DNA of 64,000 nucleotides from Streptomyces sp. NBC_01591 (GCF_035918155.1 NZ_CP109327.1:1240001-1304000); one strand, 5' to 3'; counted from the first letter of the stretch, positions 45,206 through 54,269 are shown. The notes: a model not told the origin generated them from the letters alone. Numbers and translations: made by a program.

Positions 45206-45209
<4 letters not shown>

Positions 45210-46306
45210 CTGACGCGATGCAAGACGTGACCGCCATGGTGAATGATGTGCCCGACCTCGACATCGAGGGGTGGGCCTGCCCGGTACCGCTGCGGGACAT
45301 CCCGTCCGTCGTCATGGGCCACGGGGGCGGCGGTGCGATGTCCGGTGAGCTGATCGAGCACCTGTTCCTGCCCGCGTACGGTGCCGCGGCCGCCGCCGAC
45401 CTCGGTGACTCGGCCGTCCTGACGATCGGTTCCGGCACCCGCCTCGCCTTCTCCACGGACTCGTTCGTGGTGAAGCCGATGTTCTTCCCCGGCGGGTCGA
45501 TCGGTGAGCTGGCGGTGAACGGCACGGTCAACGACCTGGCCATGTCGGGTGCGACGCCCCTGTTCCTGTCCACCGCCTTCATCCTCGCGGAGGGCACCGC
45601 GCTGAGCGACCTCGGCCGGATCGCGCAGGCCGTGGGCCGGGCCGCCGAAGACGCCGGCGTACGCCTGGTCACCGGGGACACGAAGGTCGTGGAGCACGGC
45701 AGTGGTGACGGCGTCTACCTCAACACCTCGGGCATCGGCGTGATTCCTCCCGGTGTCGACATCCACGCGCGCCGGGCGCTCCCCGGCGACGCCGTGCTCG
45801 TCAGCGGTGACATCGGCGTGCACGGTGTGGCCGTGATGAGCTGCCGGGAGGGCCTCGAGTTCGGCACGACGGTGGAGAGCGACACCGCCGCGCTGCACGG
45901 ACTGGTCGCCGCCATGCTCGCCACCGGTACCGACCTCCATGTGCTCCGGGACCCCACGCGCGGGGGCGTCTCGGCTTCACTGAACGAGATCGCCCGCGCC
46001 TCGGACGTGGGCATCGAACTGGTCGAGCGGCTGCTTCCCGTGCCGCCCACGGTGCGCGACGCGTGCAGCCTGCTCGGGCTCGACCCGCTCCAAGTGGCCA
46101 ACGAAGGCAAACTGATCGCGATCGTCCCGGCCGAGGACGCGGACCGGGTGCTGGCCGCCATGCAGGCCCATCCCCTGGGCCGGTCCGCCTGCCGGATCGG
46201 CAGCTGCGTTCCGGATCACGCCGGGATGGTCGTGGCGAAAACGGGGCTGGGCGGGAGCCGGGTGATCGGGCTGCCGATCGGCGAACAACTACCGAGGATC
46301 TGCTGA
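45206..46306 (+). CDS. hypE: HypE, cyanide-forming hydrogenase maturation protein
   Basis: A 366-residue PurM-like ATPase. [16 protein letters not shown] is the typical N-terminal motif, [23 protein letters not shown] the ATP-site region and [15 protein letters not shown] a further signature. The C-terminus ends PRIC, whose Cys accepts the carbamoyl group from HypF and is dehydrated to thiocyanate. A GTG at 45206 overlaps the hypD stop in the style of this operon; the ATG at 45218 is the alternative. Confidence 0.95.
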
Positions 46307-47056
46307 GTGAGTGCCGAGGGTGCCCTGCTGTTCGCGCGATACGCCTACCCGCCCAACGAGCTCGGCTACTGCGGGCCCGCCGACGCGGCGGCCCTCCTGC
46401 GCCGTGACGCGACCGCCGACATCGAGCGGCGCGCCCGGCAGTTCGAGGGGGCCTGGTGCTATCTCCAGTTCCTCGCGGAGACGGCCGGGCTGGCGGACCC
46501 GCTCGACGTGCGGGTGGTCGAGGCGTACTGGATCGGCAACGAGCTGCTGGACCGGGCCGATCCCGCCGCTCTGGTGGAGCGCATGACCGACCGGTTCCGG
46601 GGACAGCTCGGCGGCACCTGGCGCGACGCCGGGCGGCGCGCCCTGGCCCATCACAGCTTCCAGGTGTTCGAGGTGTATCCGTGGGCCCCGATGCTGCGGT
46701 CCATGGGCCATCCGACCGCCCTGTCCGTGCTCGACCAGTGCCGCGTCCGTACGGGAGTGGTCGTGGCCGCCGACAGAGACATCGCGACCGTGCGGTCACG
46801 CCCGCTGTGCTGGGACGGCGCGGGGCTGGCCGACGGCGCGTGGCGGGAGGAGACCGTACGCTGCTCGGCCGGTGGACTGACGCTGCTCGACGGGCTGTCC
46901 GCCGGCGACCGGGTGGCGCTCCACTGGGACTGGGTGTGCGATGTGATCACCGACGAACAGGCCCGGCGCATCGAATTCCTTGAGGACCGCCGACGCACCG
47001 ACTTGGGCCTCTCGCCCTCCGAACCGAGCATCGGCATCCACGGCGCTCCGGGCTGA
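46307..47056 (+). CDS. DUF6390-like hydrogenase-operon protein
   Basis: A 249-residue protein starting with a GTG immediately after hypE. Conserved-looking stretches are ALLFARYAYPPNELGYCGP, FEGAWCYLQFLAE, VVEAYWIGNELL and HHSFQVFEVYPWAPML. It has no membrane span or catalytic motif that I know. It is the last gene of the hydrogenase operon and is regularly associated with group 1h systems. Family name from memory; function unknown. Confidence 0.75.
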   Translation: MSAEGALLFARYAYPPNELGYCGPADAAALLRRDATADIERRARQFEGAWCYLQFLAETAGLADPLDVRVVEAYWIGNELLDRADPAALVERMTDRFRGQLGGTWRDAGRRALAHHSFQVFEVYPWAPMLRSMGHPTALSVLDQCRVRTGVVVAADRDIATVRSRPLCWDGAGLADGAWREETVRCSAGGLTLLDGLSAGDRVALHWDWVCDVITDEQARRIEFLEDRRRTDLGLSPSEPSIGIHGAPG

Positions 47057-47690
47057 TGGCCGACGGCTCCATCGAATTCTGACGCAGCTGGTCGGCGTGA
47101 CCGTACCGCCCCGCCTGCCCCTCCGCCACGTGCGCCAGAACCCACCGCCGCGAGACCGGCCCCGACCAGGGATCGGCGCCAGCGTGTGGAGCAGCACCAT
47201 GTCGACGCCGGCCGGCGCCGCGTCGCACAGTGGTGGCGCCGCGTCGCACAGTGGTGCTGCGCCTCTCTCATCTTGAAATCAGAGGAGCAGAGCCAGCGGA
47301 TTCAGCAAGCACAGGAACCGTCGGGTGTACTGGCCCAGCTTGTGGTACCTCTCGTGACCCATCGGCCTTCCGATCGAGAGCTGAGCTTGGGCGGATCGCT
47401 CCTGCAAGGTCTGCTCCCGTGAGCCCCCGTTATCTTCTTCGCGGTTCTGCAAGAGGGCCACTGGCCTCCGGGCTCGGCATGACTGTTGCCCCCTGTCGAA
47501 GTTGATGACCTGGGGGGTGGTGTCACCGGGCCCGAGGGGTGCCGTCGGAGACGCTGATCAGAGGCCCGACCGCCGCCCGGCCGGGCGCGATGCCCGGCAG
47601 TGTCCGGACGGCAGGTCTGCATAACGTGGATGCGCGCGGGCGGGCCCGCGCCCACTGAGGCCGGCACCGCATCGAACCATGTGGGGGCAC
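47057..47690. other. Gene-poor spacer with a 21-bp tandem repeat
   Basis: No intact gene is visible. A perfect two-copy tandem repeat of 21 bases (starting ggcgccgcgtcgcacag) occupies 47214-47234 and 47235-47255. A minus-strand frame at 47279-47461 has protein-like composition but I do not recognise it. The last 200 bases may be the former left end of the IS110-like element that follows. Confidence 0.45.
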
Positions 47691-47691
47691 G

Positions 47692-47990
47692 ATGATCGGC
47701 ATCAGCGGCTTGAGCGTCTTCCTCGGCCCGGACATCGGCAAGAGCCCACATCACAGCCCTGGACTGCCCCCGGCCGGCGAGCGACGCAACCTTCTACGAA
47801 GCCAAACCCCCACGCCTCGCTTGACGAAAGGCATAGGTGCGCCAACGGGCACGGCGAGTCCGTCTTCGCCTTCGATGACCAGATCTGCCACAGCTGCCGA
47901 CCGGGGTGGGTCGAACAGCCTTCCACCGACCTCCCAGGCCTGACCTGGTTCACCACCTCGGCCACGGAGCCCGACTGCTCAGCGCCCTGC
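47692..47990 (+). mobile_element. Decayed IS110-family transposase, N-terminal remnant
   Basis: From 47692 one frame reads FLGPDIGKSPHHSPGLPPAG, like the IS110 start (hydrophobic-G-x-D-x-G-K-x-x-H). A second frame continues with GHGESVFAFDDQICHSC and then DLPGLT, which follow IS110 HGxVLVVVDQPxxIGAL and YLPGLAM at about the right spacing. At least one frameshift separates the two pieces, and the catalytic C-terminal half is gone. It marks a past insertion at the hydrogenase-operon edge. Confidence 0.55.
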
Positions 47991-48175
47991 TGTCCCGGCC
48001 CGCGGCCTGGCGGTGCTGGACGGCCTGGTCACCGCCACCATGCTCACGATGGGCCGACTGCTGCCGGCCGGTGCCCGATCGCCCCGCGTTCCGCACCGCA
48101 TTGCGCTCGTCGAGCTCCATCGCCCCCCGGGGCGCGCATCATCGAAGGAGGGGAGACCATCGACGAGGAGTGGCG

Positions 48176-49273
48176 ATGAGGTTGTCGTTTCTTGAACCCC
48201 TCTACGCGGAGCCGGGTCCATTCGCCTCCGTGTACCTGGATACCTCCCGAGACGTCGAGCATCCCGAGCGGGTGATCGCGCTGCGCTGGCGGCGGCTGCG
48301 CGAGAGTCTGTCCCGTCAGGGCTCGGACCGGGCGCTGCTGAACGTACTGGATGAGGCGGTCGGTGCCGATACAGAGGTGCCGGGGGTGCATGGTCAGGCC
48401 ATCTTCGCCGCCCACGGCACACTCGTCCTGGGCGGGGAGCTGCCCAAGCCGCCCGAACGCGACTCCGCGCGCTACAGCGCCCTGCCGGACGCGATGCCCC
48501 TGGTCACCCAGCACGTTCCGGATATCCCCTACATGGCCGTAGTCGTCCACTACGGCGGCCTTCCGACCGCCGAGACCCACGGCTGGGTAACTCTGGAAGC
48601 GGAGACCGGCACCTGGCCCACGTCCACCGTCACCCCGGGTGAGCGGCTGCACCGCAGGGTAGCGGTGGCGACCTGGCACCGCACCTCCCTCCGGCTCGGC
48701 CACCGGCTGGACGAACGGGCGCGGCGCGCCCATGCCGACGCCGTCGTCGTGGGCGGGGACGAGTGGGCGTGCAACGTACTGATCCGCCGCCTGCCGCACG
48801 CCCTGCGGGACAAAGTCGTACGCGTGGGCGGCCGGACCCCCACCGACACCGGACGCGCCCTGTTGGAGCCGCAGCTCGACGGCGTCTTCCGCGGCTGCAT
48901 GGCCGCGCACGACCGGGAACTCGTGGACATCTTCATCGGCCGACGTGCCCTGGACGGACCCATGACGGAGGGGCTGGCCGCGACCGTCGCCGCCCTCCAG
49001 CGCGGCCAGGTCGCGGCACTGCTGCTGAACCGGCCGCCAGGGTCTTCGCTGCGGCTCTGGGCAGGCTCCCAGCCCACTCAGCTCGCCCTGACCGAGGCGG
49101 AACTGATGTCCTTCGGCATTCGGGCCCCGCGCGAGGAACGCGCCGACGAGGCCCTTGTCCGGGCCCTCGTCGGCACCAGCGCCGAGCTGGTCGTCGTACC
49201 GGAGAACGAGCTGAGGCTGTACGAGGGCGTGGGCGCGCTGCTGCGGTACACCGACCCGGGGACCCCGTCCTGA
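48176..49273 (+). CDS. baeRF-type release-factor-like protein (Rv2629 / Vms1-like)
   Basis: A 365-residue protein. It opens with MRLSFLEPLYAEPGPFASVYLDTSRDVEHPERVIALRWRRLRESL, the usual N-terminus of the bacterial archaeo-eukaryotic release factor group (Rv2629-like in mycobacteria). Later it has THGWVTLEAETG-type segments and a C-terminal L7Ae-like region (RGQVAALLLNRPPGSSLRLW, DEALVRALVGTSAELVVVPE). Members act on ribosomes, as hibernation or stalled-peptide-release factors. GAGGAG precedes the ATG at 48176. In mycobacteria a relative is induced in hypoxia/dormancy, which would fit a hydrogenase neighbour; that link is inference. Confidence 0.75.
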   Translation: MRLSFLEPLYAEPGPFASVYLDTSRDVEHPERVIALRWRRLRESLSRQGSDRALLNVLDEAVGADTEVPGVHGQAIFAAHGTLVLGGELPKPPERDSARYSALPDAMPLVTQHVPDIPYMAVVVHYGGLPTAETHGWVTLEAETGTWPTSTVTPGERLHRRVAVATWHRTSLRLGHRLDERARRAHADAVVVGGDEWACNVLIRRLPHALRDKVVRVGGRTPTDTGRALLEPQLDGVFRGCMAAHDRELVDIFIGRRALDGPMTEGLAATVAALQRGQVAALLLNRPPGSSLRLWAGSQPTQLALTEAELMSFGIRAPREERADEALVRALVGTSAELVVVPENELRLYEGVGALLRYTDPGTPS

Positions 49274-49632
49274 CGTCGGCGCGCTGCGCCTCCCGGTTCA
49301 CGGGTCGCCCCTTGCCCCCGACCGCCCCGGATCGTGCCGCGCGCGGAACGTGCCGACACTGGGCGGGAGCGGCAGCGCGGCGGATGAACGGCGGATGGGG
49401 CACCATGACAGGTGCAGGTGCGGCGCGGAGGAGACGGACGTCTTGATCACCCCGCCCAAGCCCTGGGCGGTAGCGTTACCGGCGTTGGCCAAGCGCTGGG
49501 GTACTCCCTGGAACAGACGACGGTCCGCCGCCCGGTAGCTCAACCAGCAGGGCCGGCTCACCGAGCCGATGGTCAAGCGGCCCGGCTCGGACCACTACGA
49601 ACCCATCGGCTGTGACGCGGCCCCGCGGTCCG
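49274..49632. other. Intergenic, nothing recognised
   Basis: These 359 bases follow the baeRF gene and precede the methyltransferase pseudogene. The short frames here carry no recognisable motif. A tRNA-like A-box near 49545 is not supported by the rest of the sequence. Confidence 0.4.
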
Positions 49633-50275
49633 ATGCCCCATGAAGGGACCCCCGAGGACCTGGTCCGCGCGGCCCACGCCGTGGCCGTGGGCGTGACCGA
49701 CGGCCGTCTCCGGGAGGCCGTACGGAGCATCCCCCCGGGCGGAATTCGTCCCCGCGGACGAGGTGGCACCCGCGTACCGGGGCACGCCCGTGCCACTCCC
49801 CCACTGGCAGGTGACCACCCAGCCCTCGCTGATCGCCATGATGGTCTCCGCTCTCGGCCTCACCGGAGACGAACAGGTCCTGGAGGCCGGGACCGGATAC
49901 GGCTGGCAGACCGCGCTGCTGGCCCGCTTGGCCGCGTACGTTGTGAGCGTCGAGCGCTGGCCCGACCTGGTCGACGAGGCCCGCTTGCGGCTGGCCGGGC
50001 AGGGCGTCGGCTATGCCGAAGTCGTACTCGGCGACGGGACCCTCGGGATGCCGGCCCGTGCCCCGTACGACGCCGTCATCGTCTGCGCGGCCTTCCCGCG
50101 AGTGCCTGAGCCGCTCGTGGATCAGCTCCGCTCCGGTGGTCGGCTCGTCCAGCCGATCGGGCATGGTGGGCAGGAGCACGTCCAGCTGTGCGAGCGGCGG
50201 GCCCGCGGCCTGGTGCACCGCAGGATGGTCACCACGGCCCGGTTCGTCCGGCTGTACGGCGCCCATGGGACCTAG
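49633..50275 (+). pseudogene. pcm: Protein-L-isoaspartate O-methyltransferase, frameshifted
   Basis: The ATG at 49633 starts PHEGTPEDLVRAAHAVAVGV, then TDGRLREAVRSIPP. The frame must then shift by one extra base in the ccccccggg run at about 49729-49737 to continue as AEFVPADEVAPAYRGTPVPL, PHWQVTTQPSLIAMM and the SAM-binding VLEAGTGYGWQTALLA. The restored protein would be about 213 residues, normal for PCMT, which repairs isoaspartyl damage. The C-terminal 178 residues are intact. The shift lies in a homopolymer, so a sequencing error is as likely as a real mutation. Confidence 0.8.
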
Positions 50276-50288
50276 CAGCGCTGACGCG

Positions 50289-50741
50289 TCAGCGCTGATA
50301 GGTCCCGACCAGGGTGCCGGAGGCCAGCTCCCTGCCCTTCAGGGCACGGTGCACGTCCTCGGCGCCCGGGTGGTCGTGCAGCGGCAGCGGCTCGGCCAGG
50401 GCGTACAGGCGGAAGAAGTAGCGGTGCGGCCCGTGCCCCGGTGGAGGCATCGGCCCTCCCCAGCCCACGCGGCCGAAGCCATTGGGCCACGGAAGGCCCC
50501 CCTGGGGCTTCTGGCCCTCCGCCGCCCCGGTGGTCCTCGGATCGATGCCGGTCACCAGCCAGTGCAGGAAGGTCGTCCCGGGCGCGTCCGGGTCCTCGCA
50601 CAGGAGTACCAGCTCCGTGGCCTCGTGGGGCACCCCCGACCAGGTCAGGGGCGGTGAGATGTTCTCACCCTCCCCGCTGTACCGGCGGGGGATCACCGTT
50701 CTGTCGTCGAACGCGGTGCTGCTGAGTTCAATTCCGCTCAT
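50289..50741 (-). CDS. YbhB/YbcL-family PEBP-like protein
   Basis: A 150-residue cytoplasmic protein of the phosphatidylethanolamine-binding protein (Raf kinase inhibitor-like) family. Signatures are YSGEGENISPPLTWSGVP, LLCEDPDAPG, FLHWLVTGIDP and the GPHRYFFRLYAL ligand-pocket motif. The function of bacterial members is unclear. The ATG at 50741 gives the family N-terminus (MSGIELSSTAF); an in-frame ATG at 50753 is possible. It is convergent with the methyltransferase pseudogene and divergent from the NTPase. Confidence 0.88.
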   Translation of the reverse strand: MSGIELSSTAFDDRTVIPRRYSGEGENISPPLTWSGVPHEATELVLLCEDPDAPGTTFLHWLVTGIDPRTTGAAEGQKPQGGLPWPNGFGRVGWGGPMPPPGHGPHRYFFRLYALAEPLPLHDHPGAEDVHRALKGRELASGTLVGTYQR

Positions 50742-50851
50742 GCGCGCCGCCATACCCGCAGCGGCGGCACCGGCACCGGTCCGCACCCCAAATCCCCCGT
50801 TCGGCCGAGCCCACCCGGGCCGCTTCCGGAAGCGGGAGTGAAGATGGCAGT

Positions 50852-51412
50852 GTGCCGACAAGGATCCTGCTCGAGGGCCGCCCTGGCTCGGGCAAGACGA
50901 CTGCCCTCCGCCGGCTGGCCGCGCTGCTGCCCACTCACGCGGCCACCGGCTTCACCACGGAGGAGATCCGGCAATCCGGCGCCCGCGTCGGTTTCGCCCT
51001 GGAGACCCTGGCAGGCTGGCGGGAGGTGCTCGCCCATGTGGACCTGCCCGGTCCGCCGCTGGTAGGGAAATACGGCGTCGACCTGGGCGTCATGGAACGA
51101 CTGGCGCTACCGTCGCTCCGGCCGGCAGCAACCGAGGAGGCAACGGGGCGGCTGGTGCTCATCGACGAGCTGGGGCGGATGGAACTGGCGTGCACGGCGT
51201 TCCGGCACGCGGTCGGCGCGCTGTTCGTCGCAGAGGTCGACGTCGTCGCCACGGTCCACACGCACCGCGATCCGTTCACCGACGCCCTAAAGCGGCGCGC
51301 CGACATCGAGGTCGTCCAGCTCACTCCGGCAAACCGGGATGTCCTGCCGGGGAAGCTCGCGGCCCGGCTGCAGCAACCCCGGACGCACGGGAGGCCTCCC
51401 TCTCACGGATGA
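50852..51412 (+). CDS. THEP1-like P-loop nucleoside triphosphatase
   Basis: A 186-residue NTPase with a GTG start. RILLEGRPGSGKTTALRRL is the Walker A P-loop, RLVLIDELGRMELA the Walker B (VLIDELGxME is diagnostic of the THEP1/NTPase_1 family), and TGFTTEEIRQSGARVGF the substrate loop. It hydrolyses NTPs in vitro in related proteins; the biological role is unknown. Its 3' end abuts the LutC remnant on the other strand. Confidence 0.88.
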   Translation: MPTRILLEGRPGSGKTTALRRLAALLPTHAATGFTTEEIRQSGARVGFALETLAGWREVLAHVDLPGPPLVGKYGVDLGVMERLALPSLRPAATEEATGRLVLIDELGRMELACTAFRHAVGALFVAEVDVVATVHTHRDPFTDALKRRADIEVVQLTPANRDVLPGKLAARLQQPRTHGRPPSHG

Positions 51413-51419
51413 GAGACCG

Positions 51420-51622
51420 GCCTCCGACACCCTCCGCGGTCGTGCGGATCACGGTGGCCTGGTACTCGGCGACGCGCTCGACGAAGAGGGCTGCAGGATC
51501 GTTTCCGGCGTGACTGCTCCTGTAGTCGCGGGGGACGGGGACGCTGTCGGGTATCTCGGTCGCGGGTACGTCGGCCGGTGCGACTGTGTGATCCGTGCAA
51601 GGAAGGTCTCCCGGGTGCCCAC
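51420..51622 (-). pseudogene. lutC: LutC/LUD-domain remnant (lactate utilisation)
   Basis: On the minus strand a GTG at 51622 begins GTRETFLARI, the LutC N-terminus. After a frameshift, DVPATEIPDSVPVPRDYR and ALFVERVAEYQATVIRT follow, matching the conserved start of LUD-domain proteins (VPVPRxYR...ELFxERVAEYRATV). The C-terminal two thirds are missing, and lutA and lutB are not adjacent. Only about 70 codons survive, abutting the NTPase gene. Confidence 0.65.
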
Positions 51623-51837
51623 TTCGCCGCTCCCTTCTCGGGTGCGTCGCCACCAGGCCCGGAAGGACTCGCGGGGCGGTACGGGTGTGTCACGGGTATC
51701 GGGCCAACGGCTCAGCGGGCCCGGCAGCCGGCCGCTGGTGCCGCCCGCGCCGGAACCGCAGACGGGCGGCGAGCGCGCCGGCCCGCTACACGAGGGCGAG
51801 GCGTCCAGGCAGGACGGACCTCCTCGTCCCAGCGGTA

Positions 51838-52240
51838 GCCCGCGCCAGCGAACAGCGCAGCACCGGCGCTCGCCCGCGCCACCACCCCTGACGAGAGCCT
51901 GCACTTCCTGCTGCGCTCGTACATCGAATTCGCCTTCCAGCACAGCCACTTGATCGATCTGCTCATCGGCGAGCCCGACCAGCTGCCAGGGAGGGAACGC
52001 AAGGCGTCGAAGCAGGCACAGCGCGACTGCCTCGCCCTCTGGCTCCGCGTCCTCGACGAGGTCAAGCCGGGCCTCGACACGGCCGAGGCCGAGATCACCC
52101 TGTGCGCGGCCCTCACCGTGGTCGACCACGCGTCCGCACAGGCCGCCCGGGCCGGCGCCCGGACCTCGCGGACTGGCTGGCGGAGATCGGCTCGGCACTG
52201 CTCCTGTCACGCCGACTGCCACTTGGTACGGCCGGATATC
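51838..52240 (+). pseudogene. TetR-family regulator remnant (C-terminal part)
   Basis: After an in-frame stop at 51836-51838, one plus frame reads SLHFLLRSYIEFAFQHSHLI, then DLLIGEPDQLPGRERKASKQ and ALWLRVLDEVKPGLDTAEAE, typical of the ligand-binding half of TetR/AcrR regulators. Near 52150 the frame shifts by one to continue RPDLADWLAEIGSALLLSRR, the expected C-terminal end. The DNA-binding N-terminus is gone or scrambled. Confidence 0.6.
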
Positions 52241-52256
52241 GCCCCTGCAGTGCCCC

Positions 52257-52679
52257 TTACCCGAGGAACGACAGCCGGACCTGACGCTCCGGATTATCCC
52301 TGTTCGTATCGACCAGGCACACCGACTGCCACGTCCCCAGCTCCAGCCGGCCCCCGATCACGGGAAGCGTCGCGTGCGGTGGGACGAGGGCGGGCAGTAC
52401 GTGGTCGCGGCCGTGGCCGGGGCTGCCGTGGCGGTGCTGCCAGCGGCCGTCGGCGGGCAGCAGGGTGTGGAGGGTGGCCAGCAGGTCGTCGTCGCTGCCG
52501 GATCCGGTCTCCAGGACGGCGATGCCGGCGGTCGCGTGCGGTACGAAGATGTTGAGGAGGCCGTCCCGGGAGGCGGCGTTCCGGGTGAGGAACTGCTCGC
52601 AGTCGGCGGTCAGGTCGGTGACGGTCTCCGTCGTGCCGGTGGTGATGTGCAGGACGCTGGTGGCGAAGGCGTGGGGCAT
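52257..52679 (-). CDS. YjbQ-family protein (secondary thiamine-phosphate synthase enzyme)
   Basis: A 140-residue member of UPF0047/YjbQ. LLNIFVPHATAGIAVLE and LGTWQSVCLVDTNRDNPERQV are the signature segments, with His and Glu lining the conserved pocket and GHGRDHVLPALVPPHATLPV between them. It belongs to the family shown to have weak thiamine-phosphate synthase activity, but its true role is unclear. The full family length is present. Confidence 0.92.
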   Translation of the reverse strand: MPHAFATSVLHITTGTTETVTDLTADCEQFLTRNAASRDGLLNIFVPHATAGIAVLETGSGSDDDLLATLHTLLPADGRWQHRHGSPGHGRDHVLPALVPPHATLPVIGGRLELGTWQSVCLVDTNRDNPERQVRLSFLG

Positions 52680-52771
52680 ACGTCCATCATCTCGCCCATG
52701 CCGCGAGATCGCGCGTCCACCTGCCGAGACACCATTGACCGCTTCGATCAGGGATCGCTACGTTCAGCGCC

Positions 52772-52855
52772 ATGTTCCGTTCAGCCCTGCTCACTTCGCG
52801 CGGTCACATCGACCTGCTGCGGGTGGCCTCCGCCGTGTGTCGTCACGGCTGCTGA
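52772..52855 (+). CDS. Cysteine-containing leader peptide (27 residues)
   Basis: A 27-codon ORF containing HIDLLRVASAVCRHGC just before its stop. This is the conserved Streptomyces leader-peptide type (xxHIDLLRVxSAxC) found upstream of sulfur-assimilation and sulfonate genes, thought to sense cysteine supply through translation of its Cys codons. It stands upstream of the decayed ssu genes, on the same strand. Too small for standard gene calling, but the motif is distinctive. The ribosome-binding site is weak. Confidence 0.8.
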   Translation: MFRSALLTSRGHIDLLRVASAVCRHGC

Positions 52856-53059
52856 CGTTCTTTCAGCGCTTTCTCCGCCGGTGACCGGGCGCTCCGGCCA
52901 CCCGTTCTCGCCGTCGTACGCGCCTGCCCGTTCGCGCCCCGGCGTACCTCGCCCCACCCATCGCGCCTCGTGATCCCTGTGCCGTAACGGCGGCAGTGGT
53001 TCGCGCACCCGTGGTCGCGGCGCGCCTTCCCCTGTCCGTGGACTGCTCGTGGAGCCCTC

Positions 53060-53711
53060 ATGACCATCGGCCATGCCCTCGCGCCACCGGACACATCCTC
53101 AGAATCCAGCAGAACTCCCATTTCTTCCGCTCGTCGGTCGCTCGATCTGGAGCCCATTGTTCCGGCCTCCGCGCGGGGTGCGCGTCTGCGCGCCGTGCCC
53201 CGCTGGCTCCGGCGCGCCGTCGGGCCGCTGCTGCTGCTCGCGCTGTGGCAGGTGCTCAGTGCCACCGGAGTCCCGCACGCTTACGCCGCCGGTCTTCGCG
53301 GCCGGTTCCGATTCCAGGATCGTCGTGGTGGGCGCCGGACACGGCTCGTCCGACGGCGAGGCCATCGTCGTCCCGGACGACTCGCCGCCGAAGTCCCCGA
53401 AGCAGCTCAAATCAGCTTCCAGGTGGCCTCGCCGGCCGCGCTGAAGGACGCCGAGAAGGCCGAGGCGATCGGCGATCTGCTGGTCCGTCTGCAGCGGGCC
53501 CAGTCCTGGGTGTTCAAGCATCCGGAGGCATGGGCGAAGGTCTGGGCGAAGGAGACCGGACTGCCGTACGAGGTGGCCCTGGACGCGGTCAAGCGCAGTT
53601 CCGGGACCCGCGTGTCCGTGGCGGTCGATCCTGCCGCGATCGCCTCCGAGCAGGCGATCGCCGACACCTTCGCCGATCTGAATCTCCCCGCTCCTACGGA
53701 AAGGCCTCGTC
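53060..53711 (+). pseudogene. Fused fragments of sulfonate ABC permease (ssuC) and binding protein (ssuA)
   Basis: The ATG at 53060 starts an SsuC-like N-terminus (RRAVGPLLLLALWQVLSATG), which stops after the first membrane span. From about 53280, in another frame, comes PPVFAAGSDSRIVV, then HGSSDGEAIVVPDDSPPKSP, the SsuA binding-protein middle. Near 53420 it returns to the first frame with FQVASPAALKDAEKAEAIGD and WAKVWAKETGLPYEVALDAV, the SsuA C-terminal part. At least two internal deletions and two frame changes are needed. The product cannot be a transporter. Confidence 0.8.
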
Positions 53712-54269
53712 ATGAATGTTCATCTGCACTGGTTCCTGCCCACCGGTGGTGACGGTCGTACGCTCGTCGACCGCCACGCGTACACCGACGGCGGGATCAG
53801 GCGGGACCGGATCACTCCGGTGAGCGGGGTGCGCGCTCCCGACATCGAGTATCTGGCGCAGATCGCCAAGGCCGCCGAGCAACTGGGCTTCGAAGCCGTA
53901 CTGACGCCCACCGGCACCTGGTGCGAGGATGCCTGGCTGACGACGGTTGCACTGGCCCAGCACACCGAGCGGCTGAAGTTCCTGGTGGCGTTCCGGCCGG
54001 GAGTGATCTCACCGGTGCTCGCCGCGCAGATGGCGGCGACCTATCAGCGGATCACCCGGGGGCGGCTGCTGCTCAATGTCGTCACGGGTGGCGACTCGAC
54101 GGAGCAGCGGCGGTTCGGTGACCATCTGGACCACGACCGGCGCTACGCGCGGACCGCGGAGTTCCTGTCCGTGGTGCGCAGCGCGTGGAGCGGGCGGCCC
54201 TTCGACTTCGAAGGCAGGCCGGCGTCCGCGCCGGGCGGGGCGCCGCTGCTGGTCGCCGGGGGCCGCTGA
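53712..54269 (+). pseudogene. Truncated alkanesulfonate monooxygenase (SsuD, luciferase-like)
   Basis: 185 residues of a flavin-dependent monooxygenase that is normally about 360-390 long. The N-terminal half is well preserved: NVHLHWFLPTGGDGR, IEYLAQIAKAAEQLGFEAVL, TPTGTWCEDAWL, FLVAFRPGVISP and LLLNVVTGGD. It ends abruptly after WSGRPFDFEGRPASA, with a short unrelated tail and a stop. The active site needs the missing half, so it is probably non-functional. GGAAAGG precedes the ATG. It is the third decayed member of the sulfonate operon. Confidence 0.82.

Noticed and set aside
46651..47271. 206-codon minus-strand frame over the end of the hydrogenase operon
   Set aside because: Arg/Gly/Ser-rich shadow that mostly opposes the DUF6390-like gene; its HHCATRR duplication only reflects the 21-bp tandem repeat.
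49535..49615. tRNA-like A-box (tagctcaaccagcag)
   Set aside because: No matching B-box (GGTTCGANTCC), anticodon arm or closed acceptor stem can be formed.
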